Counted from the first letter of the stretch, positions 16,690 through 25,385 are shown. The stretch: 64,000 nt of DNA from Bradyrhizobium sp. ARR65 (GCF_000472385.1 NZ_AWZU01000005.1:88340-152339); one strand, 5' to 3'. Numbers and translations are program-made. The notes: generated by a model from the letters alone, not told the origin.

Positions 16690-19600
16690 CTAGGCCCGCG
16701 CCAGCGCGCGGGCGAACACCACTTCGACCAGGGTGCCGGAACGCCCGCCGGTCTTGATGTGGAATTGCGCGCGATTGGCCTCGACCAGCGCTTTGGTCAG
16801 CGACAGGCTCACCGGCGAAGTGTCGCTCGCCTTGTCCGATGGTGGCGGCGTGCGGAACGGCTCGAGCGCGGCGGCGACCTCGTTGTCGTTGAGCCCGTTG
16901 CCGGTGTCGCGCACGCGCAGGACCACTTCGCCGTAGTCCGATAGCGCGGTGGAGACGATCACCTGGCCGCCGGGATTGGCCAGGTGCATCGAATTGCCGA
17001 TCAGGTTCATGGTGATCTGCTTGAGCGAGCGCGCGTCCGCCACCACCGGCGGCAACAGATGCGCAAGCGAGGTGCGGATGATGATCCGCTCGCGGTTGGC
17101 CTGCGGCTGCATCACCGAGACGCAGCTTTCGACCAGCTCGTTGAGGTTCTGGCTGGTGAAGGCGAGGTCGAGCTTGCCGGTCTCGATGCGCGAGAGCTCG
17201 GTGAGATCGTTGATGATGGCGATCACGCGCTCGCCGGAGGCGCGGATGTCCTTCAGGTATTCGAGATAGCGCTCGTTGCCGAGCGGCCCGAAGCGCTCGC
17301 CGATCATCACCTCGGCAAAGCCGATGATGGCATTGAGCGGCGTGCGGACCTCGTGGCTGATCCGTGCCAGCATGTCCGCCTTGGCGCTCGCCGCGCGCTC
17401 GGCCATTCGCCGCGCCTCGCGCAATTCGCCGTCGCTCTTGCTGTGCGGCTGATCACGGAACACCGCGAAGAAGTTCGGCCCCTCCGGGCGGGTCCGTCCC
17501 ATTGTCATCGACAGCGGGATGATGCCGCCTCGGCTGACGCGGCCGAGCACGTCGCGGCCGGCATCGAGCACGATGGCGGCGCCGGCATCCGCGATGCTCT
17601 GCAGATAGTCCAGCACCTCGCGCTGGCTTTCCGGCGCGAACAGATCGGCGAGATTGCGTTTGATGAGGTCGTCGCCGTCATAGCCGAACAGCGCCTCCGC
17701 GCTGCGGTTGCAGGCATGGATATTGCCGGCCGCATCGAACATCAGGATGCCTTCGGCGGTGGTGTCGAGAATGGCAGCCAAATCCTCGGCGCTGGCATGG
17801 CCGATTTCGGCCGGCGGGTTTGCGGCAGCGGGTGGGGGCGCCGGCGGTCCAGTATCAGGCTGCATGCTCGGTCCCGGGGTGAACATCAGGGCGAGTGCGG
17901 ACTCGCCATCCCAGGAAATCGTGAACAGCCGCGCGGTCGTGGCGGCGGTGTGCTCGCCCGTGGGCTGGTTGGCCGCAATCGTGACCGGGGTGCCGGCTTG
18001 CGATGTGCTGCTGGGAGCGGACACGACCGGCTCGACATAGAGCGCATCAAGCCCGCCGGCCTGTTCGAGCTCATGCAGACTGGCATAGCCCATCCGCTCG
18101 AGGAACGCCGGGTTGGCGTAGAGCAGGCGGTCCAGCCGGTAGATCAAGACACCGGTTGGCAGGAGATCGAGCAGCGTGCGGTCGCGTCCAGTCTCGCCCT
18201 GCGCCGGCGGCTCGGGCGTGCTCAGCCATTCCGCCTGGGGCGGTGCCGGTAATTCGTGCACCGGTTCGGGCGCCTCCGCCACGACGTTCGCCACCCCGCT
18301 GCTTGTGATCTCGCCGCCATGCGGCTCCGGCTCGGCGGCCGTGTCACGCTCCAGACGCGCCGACAATTGCCGGGCCAACTCGTTGAACGCGCTGTTCTCG
18401 ACCGGAGAGAGCGCCGGCGACTTCGGCTCGCCTCCCAAGGGGCGGAACGGCACGACGTTTGGCGGGGTTTCCACAGGCTCATCCAAATCGGTTGGTGGTG
18501 AAGTCTTGTCGGTGGCGGCCGTCGCGGATTCGATCGATGATTCGGACATCACATCGCTTTCGGCGGGCGGAACTGCGGCGCTGGCGTGCTCTGAATTGGT
18601 CGGTACGATGTCGGCCGAAAGCGGCTTGGCGGTTTGCGCGGGATGCTCGCGTTCGTAGCGGCGAAACGCCGCCAGCCGCGCGAGCGCATCGAGATCGCGG
18701 CACACGCCAAAGCCGCGGAAGCCGGCAAAATCCCTGTTGCGATTGAACGTGGCAAGACCTGCGAGCTCGACCGGCAGGCTGCCGCCGCCCTCGACCGGCC
18801 AGCTCAAGGTGATGCCGCTCCAGGTGTCGCGGGTCGCAAATGCCGCCATGACCCGGTCGTCCGGATCGAGGCCCAGCGTGCGTGCGATCTCCGGCCAGCT
18901 CTGGCCGAGGACGGCCGCAGTCGGGGCACCCGCGAGCTCGAGAAATTCCTCCGAGGTGATCGTGAAGTGGGCAGCGGCATCCGTCTGCCAGACGAAGCGC
19001 AGCGGATGCGCGCGGGGCTCCGGCGCGGGGTGATCGAGCCATGCGGCCGCCGCCTCGGGCTCATTCGGCGCAGCCGCGGCTTGGCCTGGCACGGGCGCAT
19101 CGCTTTCGTTCGCCGGCTCGTCGGCAACGGCTGCGACGTAAGGCGAAGGCTCGGGATCCGTTCCCGCGGGCTCCGTCGCCGGCTTTGGCGCGGGAGCGGT
19201 CTCCGCGGCTTGGGTTTCTGCGGCGGCCTCGATCAAGGCAAATTCTGCGGGCGCTTCGCCGGATAGGGCCGGCTGTTCATAGGGCGGTGTCTGCATTGGC
19301 GGCTCGACCGGTTCGCTTGGCTCGGCTGGCGCGGCTACACGTGGCGGCATCATCAACGCCACAAGGGCGGCATCGGTGCCGAAGCCGACTCGCTGCAGCA
19401 CAATATGGCCGATCGCGGTCACTGTCTCAAAGCGGCCCGTGGCGAGTGCGGCGCTGCCGGCCTGCTCGAGCCCGGCCTCGGCAAGATTGCGGAAAATGCT
19501 CAGCGCATGCGCCGCCTCGCTCGCCGCAACCAGCATGCCGTCGCGCGCGAACACGGCGATCGGCATGTCGATACCCCCGATCAGACGCTGTAGCCGATCG

Positions 19601-19989
19601 AGCAGCGGCATTGTGCGCTGCTGCGACTCGACGGGCGCGATCAGCACGCCATGGCTGCCATCGGAGAAATCGATCCGCATACAGGCGCAAGTGACGAGCA
19701 GGCCCGGGCGCGCGCCAAAACCGCGCAACCGCTGCAGCCGCGTCGCGCCGCTCGGCGGCAGCTTGCCCACGAGTTGGACGACCTGGCGGCGGTGCAAATT
19801 CGCCGGTCCAAATGGCTTCTTTGCAAGTTCAACCCCGTTGGCTGCTCCGAACAGTTGTGCGCCGACGGGATTGGCCCAGAGAACCCGCGTGCCGTCCGTC
19901 GACCAGAGCCAGGCCGGCAGCGGGCTGGTCGCATGCACAGCGAGCCGGGGATCGCTGAGGCCCTGCAACTGGAATTCCGTATTGTTCAT
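16690..19989 (-). CDS. Multi-PAS sensor histidine kinase with degenerate ATPase domain
   Basis: Cytosolic-looking kinase of 1099 residues, start ATG 19989 (MNNTEFQLQGLSDPRL). It has at least four PAS-like segments (about 20-80, 330-450, 600-680, 730-840), separated by long acidic, Pro/Ala-rich linkers, then a HisKA domain with RISHEVRTPLNAIIGFAEVM (His879) and an ATPase domain. The N box (MNLIGNS, about 995) and G1 (RDTGNGL, about 1028) are recognisable, but the G2 box normally GLGL reads PVSLSLTKAL. The architecture resembles PleC/DivJ/DivL-type cell-cycle kinases of alphaproteobacteria. No membrane segment or response regulator partner is adjacent. Catalytic activity is uncertain. Confidence 0.85.
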   Translation of the reverse strand: MNNTEFQLQGLSDPRLAVHATSPLPAWLWSTDGTRVLWANPVGAQLFGAANGVELAKKPFGPANLHRRQVVQLVGKLPPSGATRLQRLRGFGARPGLLVTCACMRIDFSDGSHGVLIAPVESQQRTMPLLDRLQRLIGGIDMPIAVFARDGMLVAASEAAHALSIFRNLAEAGLEQAGSAALATGRFETVTAIGHIVLQRVGFGTDAALVALMMPPRVAAPAEPSEPVEPPMQTPPYEQPALSGEAPAEFALIEAAAETQAAETAPAPKPATEPAGTDPEPSPYVAAVADEPANESDAPVPGQAAAAPNEPEAAAAWLDHPAPEPRAHPLRFVWQTDAAAHFTITSEEFLELAGAPTAAVLGQSWPEIARTLGLDPDDRVMAAFATRDTWSGITLSWPVEGGGSLPVELAGLATFNRNRDFAGFRGFGVCRDLDALARLAAFRRYEREHPAQTAKPLSADIVPTNSEHASAAVPPAESDVMSESSIESATAATDKTSPPTDLDEPVETPPNVVPFRPLGGEPKSPALSPVENSAFNELARQLSARLERDTAAEPEPHGGEITSSGVANVVAEAPEPVHELPAPPQAEWLSTPEPPAQGETGRDRTLLDLLPTGVLIYRLDRLLYANPAFLERMGYASLHELEQAGGLDALYVEPVVSAPSSTSQAGTPVTIAANQPTGEHTAATTARLFTISWDGESALALMFTPGPSMQPDTGPPAPPPAAANPPAEIGHASAEDLAAILDTTAEGILMFDAAGNIHACNRSAEALFGYDGDDLIKRNLADLFAPESQREVLDYLQSIADAGAAIVLDAGRDVLGRVSRGGIIPLSMTMGRTRPEGPNFFAVFRDQPHSKSDGELREARRMAERAASAKADMLARISHEVRTPLNAIIGFAEVMIGERFGPLGNERYLEYLKDIRASGERVIAIINDLTELSRIETGKLDLAFTSQNLNELVESCVSVMQPQANRERIIIRTSLAHLLPPVVADARSLKQITMNLIGNSMHLANPGGQVIVSTALSDYGEVVLRVRDTGNGLNDNEVAAALEPFRTPPPSDKASDTSPVSLSLTKALVEANRAQFHIKTGGRSGTLVEVVFARALARA

Positions 19990-20345
19990 CGTGACGACTG
20001 GACCGGCTGATCTGCGGCTATGGCCTTGGTGGGAGCAATGGTGAATCGGCCGCGAGCGTGACAGCCTTAACGCAAGGTTAGTATCGCCCGGCGGGAATGT
20101 CAGGTCCACGGCCGGTCGCCTCTGCCCCCTGCGCCAAGCGGCGATAACCTTAATTCATCGGTCTCGTCGAACCCCGGCTGCGCCTCTGGCGTTGAGCCTG
20201 TTGCAGAACACAATCAAAAGTCCGCGCGAGAAGGCGGGCGGGCCGTGTTCTTGCGTCACATCGCGGAAGTGTTTCGCCGATACTGGATTGCCGCCGGGGC
20301 AATGGGCGGAAAATACAAGTTCTTAGAGCGCAAAGGAGAGGGTTC

Positions 20346-20729
20346 ATGGACGAACAGGTACGCGAGCGATTCGAAATCCCCAAGGAAATGCGAGCCATGG
20401 CCGAAGCCAGCGTCGAGCAGGCGCGTAAGACCTTTGAGAGATTTCTGGAAAGCGCGCAGGCGACCGCGGGTTCCCTGGAAGAGCGGGGCGCCACGGTGCG
20501 CGCCGGGGCCAAGGACATCGGCGCCAAGGCCATCGCCTATGCGGAAAAGAATATGCAGGCCTCGCTCGACTACGCGCAGTCGCTCCTGCACGCCAAGGAT
20601 CTCGCCGAGGTGATGCGGCTGCACAGCGAATATGTTCAGGCTCAGATGCGGGCGCTGACCGAGCAGGCGAGCGAGATGGGCCAGACCGTCAGCCGCGCCG
20701 CGATGAATGCCGCTAAACCTAAAGTCTGA
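20346..20729 (+). CDS. Phasin family protein
   Basis: A 127-residue, Ala/Glu-rich amphipathic helical protein with a PHB-granule phasin (phasin_2) pattern: RFEIPKEMRAMAEASVEQAR at the N-terminus, then AYAEKNMQASLDYAQSLLHA and SEYVQAQMRALTEQASEMG. Phasins coat polyhydroxybutyrate granules and control their size. AAAGGAGAGGG precedes the ATG at 20346. A second, divergent phasin gene follows after a terminator, so the pair is separately transcribed. Confidence 0.92.
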   Translation: MDEQVRERFEIPKEMRAMAEASVEQARKTFERFLESAQATAGSLEERGATVRAGAKDIGAKAIAYAEKNMQASLDYAQSLLHAKDLAEVMRLHSEYVQAQMRALTEQASEMGQTVSRAAMNAAKPKV

Positions 20730-20784
20730 GGCCCGCGATATCTCGCGCGGTTCCCACGTCAATAAAAAAAACGAGTGTTTTCAA

Positions 20785-20810
20785 AGACCCGGCGCATCAC
20801 CGCCGGGTCT
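20785..20810 (+). terminator. Intrinsic terminator after phasin gene 1
   Basis: AGACCCGGCG / CGCCGGGTCT, a perfect 10-bp stem with loop CATCAC, followed by TAAAATTT. The T tail is weak, but position and stem support termination of the first phasin transcript. Confidence 0.65.
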
Positions 20811-20835
20811 TAAAATTTGGCGCCGCACCTTAAAT

Positions 20836-20860
20836 TGCATTGCGATGCACAAAATTGACA
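20836..20860 (+). promoter_or_regulatory. Possible PhaR-type operator and promoter of phasin gene 2
   Basis: Inverted repeat TGCAT-TGCG-ATGCA (20836-20849) abuts a -35-like TTGACA (20855-20860). The TGC-N3-GCA core (20841-20849) resembles cores I recall for PhaR, the repressor of phasin genes; that link is from memory and unproven here. Confidence 0.4.
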
Positions 20861-20995
20861 TTATATGGCTGTTCATTGTGCAAGCCCGTTGAGGGATCTC
20901 CACCGCGTGATCCAATTCGACGTACCCGGCCTCTTGGCCGCCGGGCGCGCTTAAGAGGGTCACTCGCTTCATCTCCGCCGCGAAGGAAGCATGAC

Positions 20996-21430
20996 ATGAC
21001 CAACGCCACCGATCCGTTTTCCGCCTCAGTCATTCCGTTTGAAGTTCCCGAGCAGGTACGTGCGTTCGCCGAAAAGGGCGTCTCGCAGGCCCGCGACAAT
21101 TACGCCAAGTTCAAGGATGCAGCCGAGACCCACAACAGCACGATCGAGGCTGTATTCACCAGCGCCAGCAAGGGCATGAGCGCCTACACCGCCAAGCTCA
21201 TGGAGTTCGTGAAGGCCAATACCACCGCCAACCTGGACTTCGCTCAGGATCTGCTCGCCATCAAGTCGCCCTCGGAGGCGATGGAGCTCTGGACCTCCCA
21301 CGCCCGCAAGGCGTTCGAGACCCTGTCGGCCCAAACCAAGGAGCTCGTCGAGCTGACGCAGAAGGTTGCGGCAGAAACCGCTGAGCCCATCAAGCAGAAC
21401 GCCGCGAAATATTATAAGCCCGCCGCCTGA
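20996..21430 (+). CDS. Phasin family protein
   Basis: Second phasin (144 residues), start ATG 20996 after GAAGGAAG. It shows the family helical pattern with EVPEQVRAFAEKGVSQARDN, FTSASKGMSAYTAKLMEFVK, NLDFAQDLLAIKSPSEAMEL and KAFETLSAQTKELVELTQKV. It is probably the main granule-associated phasin, since it matches the usual length and has its own promoter-like region and strong terminator. Upstream control by PhaR is plausible. Confidence 0.93.
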   Translation: MTNATDPFSASVIPFEVPEQVRAFAEKGVSQARDNYAKFKDAAETHNSTIEAVFTSASKGMSAYTAKLMEFVKANTTANLDFAQDLLAIKSPSEAMELWTSHARKAFETLSAQTKELVELTQKVAAETAEPIKQNAAKYYKPAA

Positions 21431-21513
21431 TTCCCGGGCGGGCTGCTGGCCTCGGACTTGAATTGTTTAGGGTGTGCGTAATCCGAGACCGGCGATGGCT
21501 TTTGATTTGGAGA

Positions 21514-21540
21514 AAAACCCGGGCAAGCCGCCCGGGTTTT
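21514..21540 (+). terminator. Intrinsic terminator after phasin gene 2
   Basis: AAAACCCGGGC / GCCCGGGTTTT, perfect 11-bp stem with loop AAGCC, ending in a T run. Its symmetry would also work in the reverse direction. Confidence 0.85.
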
Positions 21541-21655
21541 GCTTTCGATGCGGCAAGTGCCGGCAGGTCGAATCTGCCCTCGTTACGGCCTTGCCAAAAT
21601 AAGCCGTTGCACCTAGTTTCCGCCCCGTCCGGCCCCCGGGGGCCAGGGCAAGGAT

Positions 21656-21732
21656 GCAGTTGTAGCTCAGTTGGTTAGAGCGCCTGACTGTGGATCAGGA
21701 GGTCGGTGGTTCGAATCCACCCAACTGTACCA
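21656..21732 (+). tRNA. tRNA-His (GTG)
   Basis: A 77-nt cloverleaf with 7-bp acceptor (GCAGTTG/CAACTGT, first pair G-U), D-arm AGCTCAGTTGGTTAGAGC, anticodon stem CCTGA/TCAGG around loop CTGTGGA (anticodon GTG), T-arm GGTGG-TTCGAAT-CCACC, discriminator A and encoded CCA. The base before the acceptor is T, so there is no extra G-1, and position 73 is A. Most bacteria have G-1:C73; loss of this feature is a known trait of many alphaproteobacteria. Confidence 0.96.
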
Positions 21733-22204
21733 ATTTCTCCCGCTTCAGCCATCCTGACACGCCCGGCTTTGAGCCGTTCCTATTCTCCGCCGCACGCGGC
21801 AGAATATGCAAATGTCCGCCATCATCGTGACGGCATGCCCCTGAGAGTGAAAGCGGACAGGGCGTTCCGCCAACTGTGGCGGCATCCGGGCAAAGGCTCA
21901 TGGGCGCCTTGTCGGCCGCATGTGTTGCGTGATTGCTCGAGCCGACCTGCTCTGCTTGAGGGCATTTCATTTCACGCCGCCTCGCTTGCAGTGTTTATGG
22001 CAGGAATGGCGCGTCCGATCGTTTCGCGCTTGATGCATCGACGCGCAAGCGTGCAAGCCATGCCGAGTGTGAGCGGCGCGAGTTCCGTCGGTTGTTGTAG
22101 CAAAGTCACGAACGTTGAAGTTCGCGCGAGGAACCTGCGGGCGCGCTTGCGAAGCATTCGGGCTTCACCCACAATTTCCGCTGCGCGCTCTCAGGGGAAA
22201 TTCC
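21733..22204. other. Intergenic region after tRNA-His
   Basis: 472 bases with open frames on both strands but no convincing start, ribosome-binding site or protein-like composition. I see no repeat or RNA fold in it. The last 30 bases contain AGGGGAAATTCC, the Shine-Dalgarno of the next gene. Confidence 0.4.
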
Positions 22205-22519
22205 ATGTCCGTTATTTCGCACCCGAGGCTTCAACTCGCCATGCTGCTTGCCGCCGGGCTTGCGGCTTCGATGGCACCGACGAGCGGCTACGCTTACTCG
22301 CCGGAGCAGCAGCAGGCCTGCACCCCTGACGCGTTTCGTTTGTGCAGCTCCGAAATTCCCGATGTCGAGCGCATCACGGCCTGCATGATCCGCAACAGGT
22401 CGCAGCTTTCACCGGAATGCCGGGTGTTCTTCAGGCACGGTCGCGAAGCCGGCGAAGCCGATCCTCCCAGCAGGCCAAGGTTACACAGGATCAAGAGGTC
22501 AAGGGCCGACGCGACCTAA
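22205..22519 (+). CDS. Small exported cysteine-containing protein
   Basis: Protein of 104 residues starting at 22205 after AGGGGAAATTCC. Residues 1-31 form a signal peptide (LAMLLAAGLAASMAPTSGYA). The mature part has ACTPDAFRLCSSEIPDVERI then TACMIRNRSQLSPECR, the spacing of short cysteine-rich-repeat proteins (C-x6-LC..., TAC..., LSPEC). Such small periplasmic proteins are common in Bradyrhizobium-group genomes and have no known function. The C-terminus is basic and low in complexity (PPSRPRLHRIKRSR). Confidence 0.7.
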   Translation: MSVISHPRLQLAMLLAAGLAASMAPTSGYAYSPEQQQACTPDAFRLCSSEIPDVERITACMIRNRSQLSPECRVFFRHGREAGEADPPSRPRLHRIKRSRADAT

Positions 22520-22890
22520 GCCCGCCCAGCGCGATCGATGATCGATCCTGCGCGGGCGCGAGATAGCTCCCGGCACCGTGCTGCCCCTTGTCACGCCACT
22601 TCTCGCAAGAGCGCGGACTCGTTTTGTTCGAAAGAGTGGCGCCTGCCGTTTTTGCAAGACCGCGACATCGCTTGCGAAATCCTGTGCGGGCGGTGCAGTA
22701 GCCGCGCTTCGGTCCGCAACAACCCGTGCGTGCGCGAATGGCCTGTTGATCGCTGCTTTCAGCCGGTGTGACTCAAAAGCCAATCGTTTCGGCAATCAGT
22801 GGTTTCGCCTTAAATGGTGCCATATTTTCCTTTCGCGAATCAACGCACTGATTCATTTTTGGCTTCTGGGGTCAATCTGGAGGCAAGGGT
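22520..22890. other. Intergenic region before parA-like gene
   Basis: 371 bases without a credible gene. The last 150 bases are AT-richer than the surroundings, and GGAGGCAAGGGT is the ribosome-binding site of the ParA-like gene. No operator recognised. Confidence 0.4.
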
Positions 22891-23568
22891 ATGAACGTTA
22901 TTGTTTTTGCATCACGTAAAGGCGGCTCGGGAAAGAGTACCCTGGCCGCGCATCTCGCCGCGCAAATTAAGGCGACGAAGCCCTGTCTATTGATCGATGC
23001 GGATCCGCAAGGCTCTTTGACGTTATGGCACAAGCTGCGCGGCACCAACGAGCCGCCGATCAAGGCGGCTATTAATTCTGTGACCGGTATCGTTGCTGCC
23101 GCAAGGCGCGACGGAGTCGAATGGGTTCTCATCGACACGCCGCCGAACACCTCGGCCGTTGTCGAAGATGCCATCAAGAACGCCACCATGGTGATCATCC
23201 CGGCGCGGCCGGGCGTGTTCGACGTCAACGCGGTGCAGGAAACGATCCAGACCTGCCGCGCCGCGCGCAAGCCCTACGCCGTGGTGCTGAACGGCGCGCC
23301 GGCACGCCGCGACGATGCCGAAAGCCCGATCGTGACCATCGCACGCGAAGCGCTCGCCAAATTTCGCGCGCCGGTGTGGGGCGGCCAGATCACCAACCGC
23401 GCCGACTTGCTGATGGCGCTCGGCCACGGGGAAGGCGTGCGCGAATATTATGCGGAAGGGCGTGCAGCGGCGGAGATCGCGCGGCTCTGGGCTGCGATCG
23501 AGCGCTCGGTGAAGGCCATCCGCGGCAGCGCGTCGGCCAACGGCACCATGCACAAGCAGGCGGCGTAA
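22891..23568 (+). CDS. ParA/MinD-type ATPase (orphan)
   Basis: A 225-residue deviant-Walker ATPase: KGGSGKST with the signature lysine at residues 10-17, a LLIDADPQGS segment around residue 34 and WVLIDTPPN for Walker B. Family members dimerise on ATP and position plasmids, chromosomes or protein clusters. No ParB, centromere-like repeat or cargo gene adjoins it, and the neighbours are small membrane proteins, so its cargo cannot be inferred. Strong Shine-Dalgarno GGAGG. The length suits a stand-alone ParA of the MipZ/PpfA-like size class. Confidence 0.88.
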   Translation: MNVIVFASRKGGSGKSTLAAHLAAQIKATKPCLLIDADPQGSLTLWHKLRGTNEPPIKAAINSVTGIVAAARRDGVEWVLIDTPPNTSAVVEDAIKNATMVIIPARPGVFDVNAVQETIQTCRAARKPYAVVLNGAPARRDDAESPIVTIAREALAKFRAPVWGGQITNRADLLMALGHGEGVREYYAEGRAAAEIARLWAAIERSVKAIRGSASANGTMHKQAA

Positions 23569-23663
23569 TTTCGCCGCCTCGCCCGGACGAGTTACTGAGA
23601 ACGCGCGGTCCCCGCGCGTTTAGCTTGTTGAATGCCGGTTCGCATTCCCAAAACTGAGCAGGC

Positions 23664-23798
23664 CTACGCCACCATCAGCATGTAGAAAAGGATCACCGGC
23701 GAGAGAGAAATGATCGCCGACCAGATCCCAAGCGCCCAAAGAATGTCTTCGGTCGTGAAAGCCCTCGGCTCACGAACCGGGTTGTCCTGCCTGTTCAC
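23664..23798 (-). CDS. Tiny predicted single-pass membrane protein
   Basis: A 44-residue frame from GTG 23798, preceded by CGGGGGCG. The N-terminus is polar (NRQDNPVREPRAFTTED), and the rest is one hydrophobic helix (ILWALGIWSAIISLSPVILF, then YMLMVA) ending at the stop. It resembles the next small gene, 127 bases away on the same strand, in layout: charged N-terminus, then W, L-x-PV and a Leu-rich end. It is convergent with the ParA-like gene. Function unknown; support is composition, start signal and the paralog-like neighbour. Confidence 0.5.
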   Translation of the reverse strand: MNRQDNPVREPRAFTTEDILWALGIWSAIISLSPVILFYMLMVA

Positions 23799-23924
23799 AA
23801 CGCCCCCGCGTTCTTGTCTTTATGGGTTCGTCATATGCGACAGGCGTTAAAAAACGGATGCGCCTTCGTTTTCGATTTCGGCGCAGTTGCTACCGCGGTT
23901 TAACCAACTGCACGCGGTGCGAGT

Positions 23925-24068
23925 TCACGACCCGAGCAGGGTGGCAAGCGCAAGCACGGGCGCGAGGCCGAGCAGCAGCGCCCAGAAGCCGAACGTTGCC
24001 ACCACCAGAAGGTCCCGAACCGTTTCCCGGCGCGCGATGAATTTTCGCGAGAACGTGTCAGTGCTCAT
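23925..24068 (-). CDS. Tiny predicted single-pass membrane protein
   Basis: A 47-residue frame from ATG 24068: MSTDTFSRKFIARRETVRD followed by a single hydrophobic helix (LLVVATFGFWALLLGLAPVL) and a short tail ALATLLGS. The positive N-terminus predicts N-in topology. No strong ribosome-binding site is visible. It probably shares a transcript with the 44-residue protein downstream; both have a W and a PV pair at similar positions in the helix, suggesting duplication. Function unknown. Confidence 0.45.
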   Translation of the reverse strand: MSTDTFSRKFIARRETVRDLLVVATFGFWALLLGLAPVLALATLLGS

Positions 24069-24166
24069 GTTTCGCCCGGCCTTGGTTTTTGTTGCGGCCG
24101 GGAGATTCATACGCGCGAGATTTTAAGGGCGCCGCAGCGCGCTCGATCGCTTTGCCGCCGTGCTGC

Positions 24167-25105
24167 TCACCTCACGTTAACCAGATCCTTCGCGTCTGCG
24201 CCTGCGAGCGCGCCGCGGCAGGCGATTTCGCGTTCGAGGCGCGCGGCGAGTTCGCCGCTGACCTCCACGATCGGCGAACGCACCTCCGCGCTGTCGATCA
24301 GTCCCGTTCGCCACAGCCAATACTTGGCAGGCGCGGGACTAGGCTCTGCAAACAGCAGTCGGGTCAAGCCGGCCACATGCTCCCAGGCCGCGTTCGCCGC
24401 CTCGTGCCGGCCCGCCTTCAGTTCCGTACGCACGGCTGCAAAGCCTTCTGTCTCGACATGGGCAGAGAGCAGGATCGCGCCATCGGCGCCATCGCATAGC
24501 GCGTCGTGATATTGCGCATCCTCGCCGGTCAGCACCCGAAATCCGGCGGGCCTGTCGCGCAGCAGTGCGATCGATTGCGCGCGGTCGGCGCAACAGTCCT
24601 TGCACCCGACGATGTTGGGGTGTTCGGCAAGCGCGAGCAGCGTCTCGTTGGCAAGGCCGACTGCGGTCCGGTAGGGAATGTTGTAAAGCACGACGGGCCA
24701 CGACGCGTGGTCGGCGAGCGCGGCAAAATGCTGCTGCAGCCCGCGCTGCGACGGCCGCAGGTAATAGGGGCTCGAGATCAGATAACCGTCGATCGGCCAT
24801 GCTGCCGTCTCGTCGAGCCTGTCCAGCATCTCGGCTGTCGACGCGCCGGCGAGGCCGAGGCAGATGGGGAGATAGCGTCCCGTCTGCTCCAGAGCCGTCC
24901 GCACCTGATGCACGAGTTGCTCGAGTTCGCTTGGCGAGAGCAGCAGGCCTTCGCCCGAGGTCGCCGCCAGGATAAGTCCGTCCACCGGACCTGCAGCATA
25001 GTGCCGCACTATCCGGAAGAGCGAAGGCTGGTCGATCCCGCCATCGCGGAACGGCGTGATCAGGGGCAGCCAAAGGCCCTGCAAGCGGCTTCCCAGGTCG
25101 TTCAT
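24167..25105 (-). CDS. Dihydrodipicolinate synthase family aldolase
   Basis: TIM-barrel class I aldolase of 312 residues from ATG 25105 (MNDLGSRLQG). The Schiff-base lysine is K169 in NIVGCKD, the active-site tyrosine Y141 in VVLYNIPYRT, and the ATSGEG loop (about residue 48) replaces the usual TTGE. It could be a second DapA (lysine synthesis) or a DapA-like lyase for sugar acids or hydroxyproline. The loop change and the solitary context favour a DapA-like catabolic or accessory enzyme, so I give no gene symbol. A longer in-frame start exists at 25144. Confidence 0.82.
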   Translation of the reverse strand: MNDLGSRLQGLWLPLITPFRDGGIDQPSLFRIVRHYAAGPVDGLILAATSGEGLLLSPSELEQLVHQVRTALEQTGRYLPICLGLAGASTAEMLDRLDETAAWPIDGYLISSPYYLRPSQRGLQQHFAALADHASWPVVLYNIPYRTAVGLANETLLALAEHPNIVGCKDCCADRAQSIALLRDRPAGFRVLTGEDAQYHDALCDGADGAILLSAHVETEGFAAVRTELKAGRHEAANAAWEHVAGLTRLLFAEPSPAPAKYWLWRTGLIDSAEVRSPIVEVSGELAARLEREIACRGALAGADAKDLVNVR

Positions 25106-25149
25106 GGTCCATCTCCTTGAGGTTGAGTGCCGGAGACGGAGCAATAAAA

Positions 25150-25173
25150 AACCCCGCAGCTCGCGGCGGGGTT
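25150..25173 (-). terminator. Intrinsic terminator (minus direction)
   Basis: Stem AACCCCGC / GCGGGGTT with an 8-nt loop; on the minus strand it is followed by TTTTTTATTG. It sits 45 bp upstream of the DapA-like gene, so it must end a transcript entering from the right, although no gene is seen between it and 25385. Confidence 0.8.
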
Positions 25174-25385
25174 GTCGGATCGGTTTGGCGTTACGGTCTA
25201 GCGCGCGCGTCGATCAGAGCTCCCCGGACGGGAGAGCTTTTTTCGACTGCATATTTCTGCACGAATTTGCGACCATGCACGAATGATGAAGGCGACGTGT
25301 CCAACTGTCAACGGCGGCCAATTGCGTCACTGACATTGTCGTGTCAGTGAAATCGCCTCTCACGAAATCTTGTGCAAACGAAAAG
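25174..25385. other. Gene-free segment flanked by terminators
   Basis: No protein gene is seen here. At about 25217-25243 the plus strand has AGCTCCCC-GGACG-GGAGAGCT (one mismatch) followed by six T, a terminator-like hairpin in the plus direction. Together with minus-direction terminators at 25150 and 25386, the segment could hold a small RNA. Confidence 0.35.

Noticed and set aside
21733..22204. Open frames downstream of tRNA-His on both strands
   Set aside because: One runs into the tRNA itself; neither has a ribosome-binding site or protein-like periodicity.
22568..22919. A 113-codon plus-strand frame rich in Cys and Arg before the parA-like gene
   Set aside because: It overlaps the start of the ParA-like gene in another frame and has no start signal.
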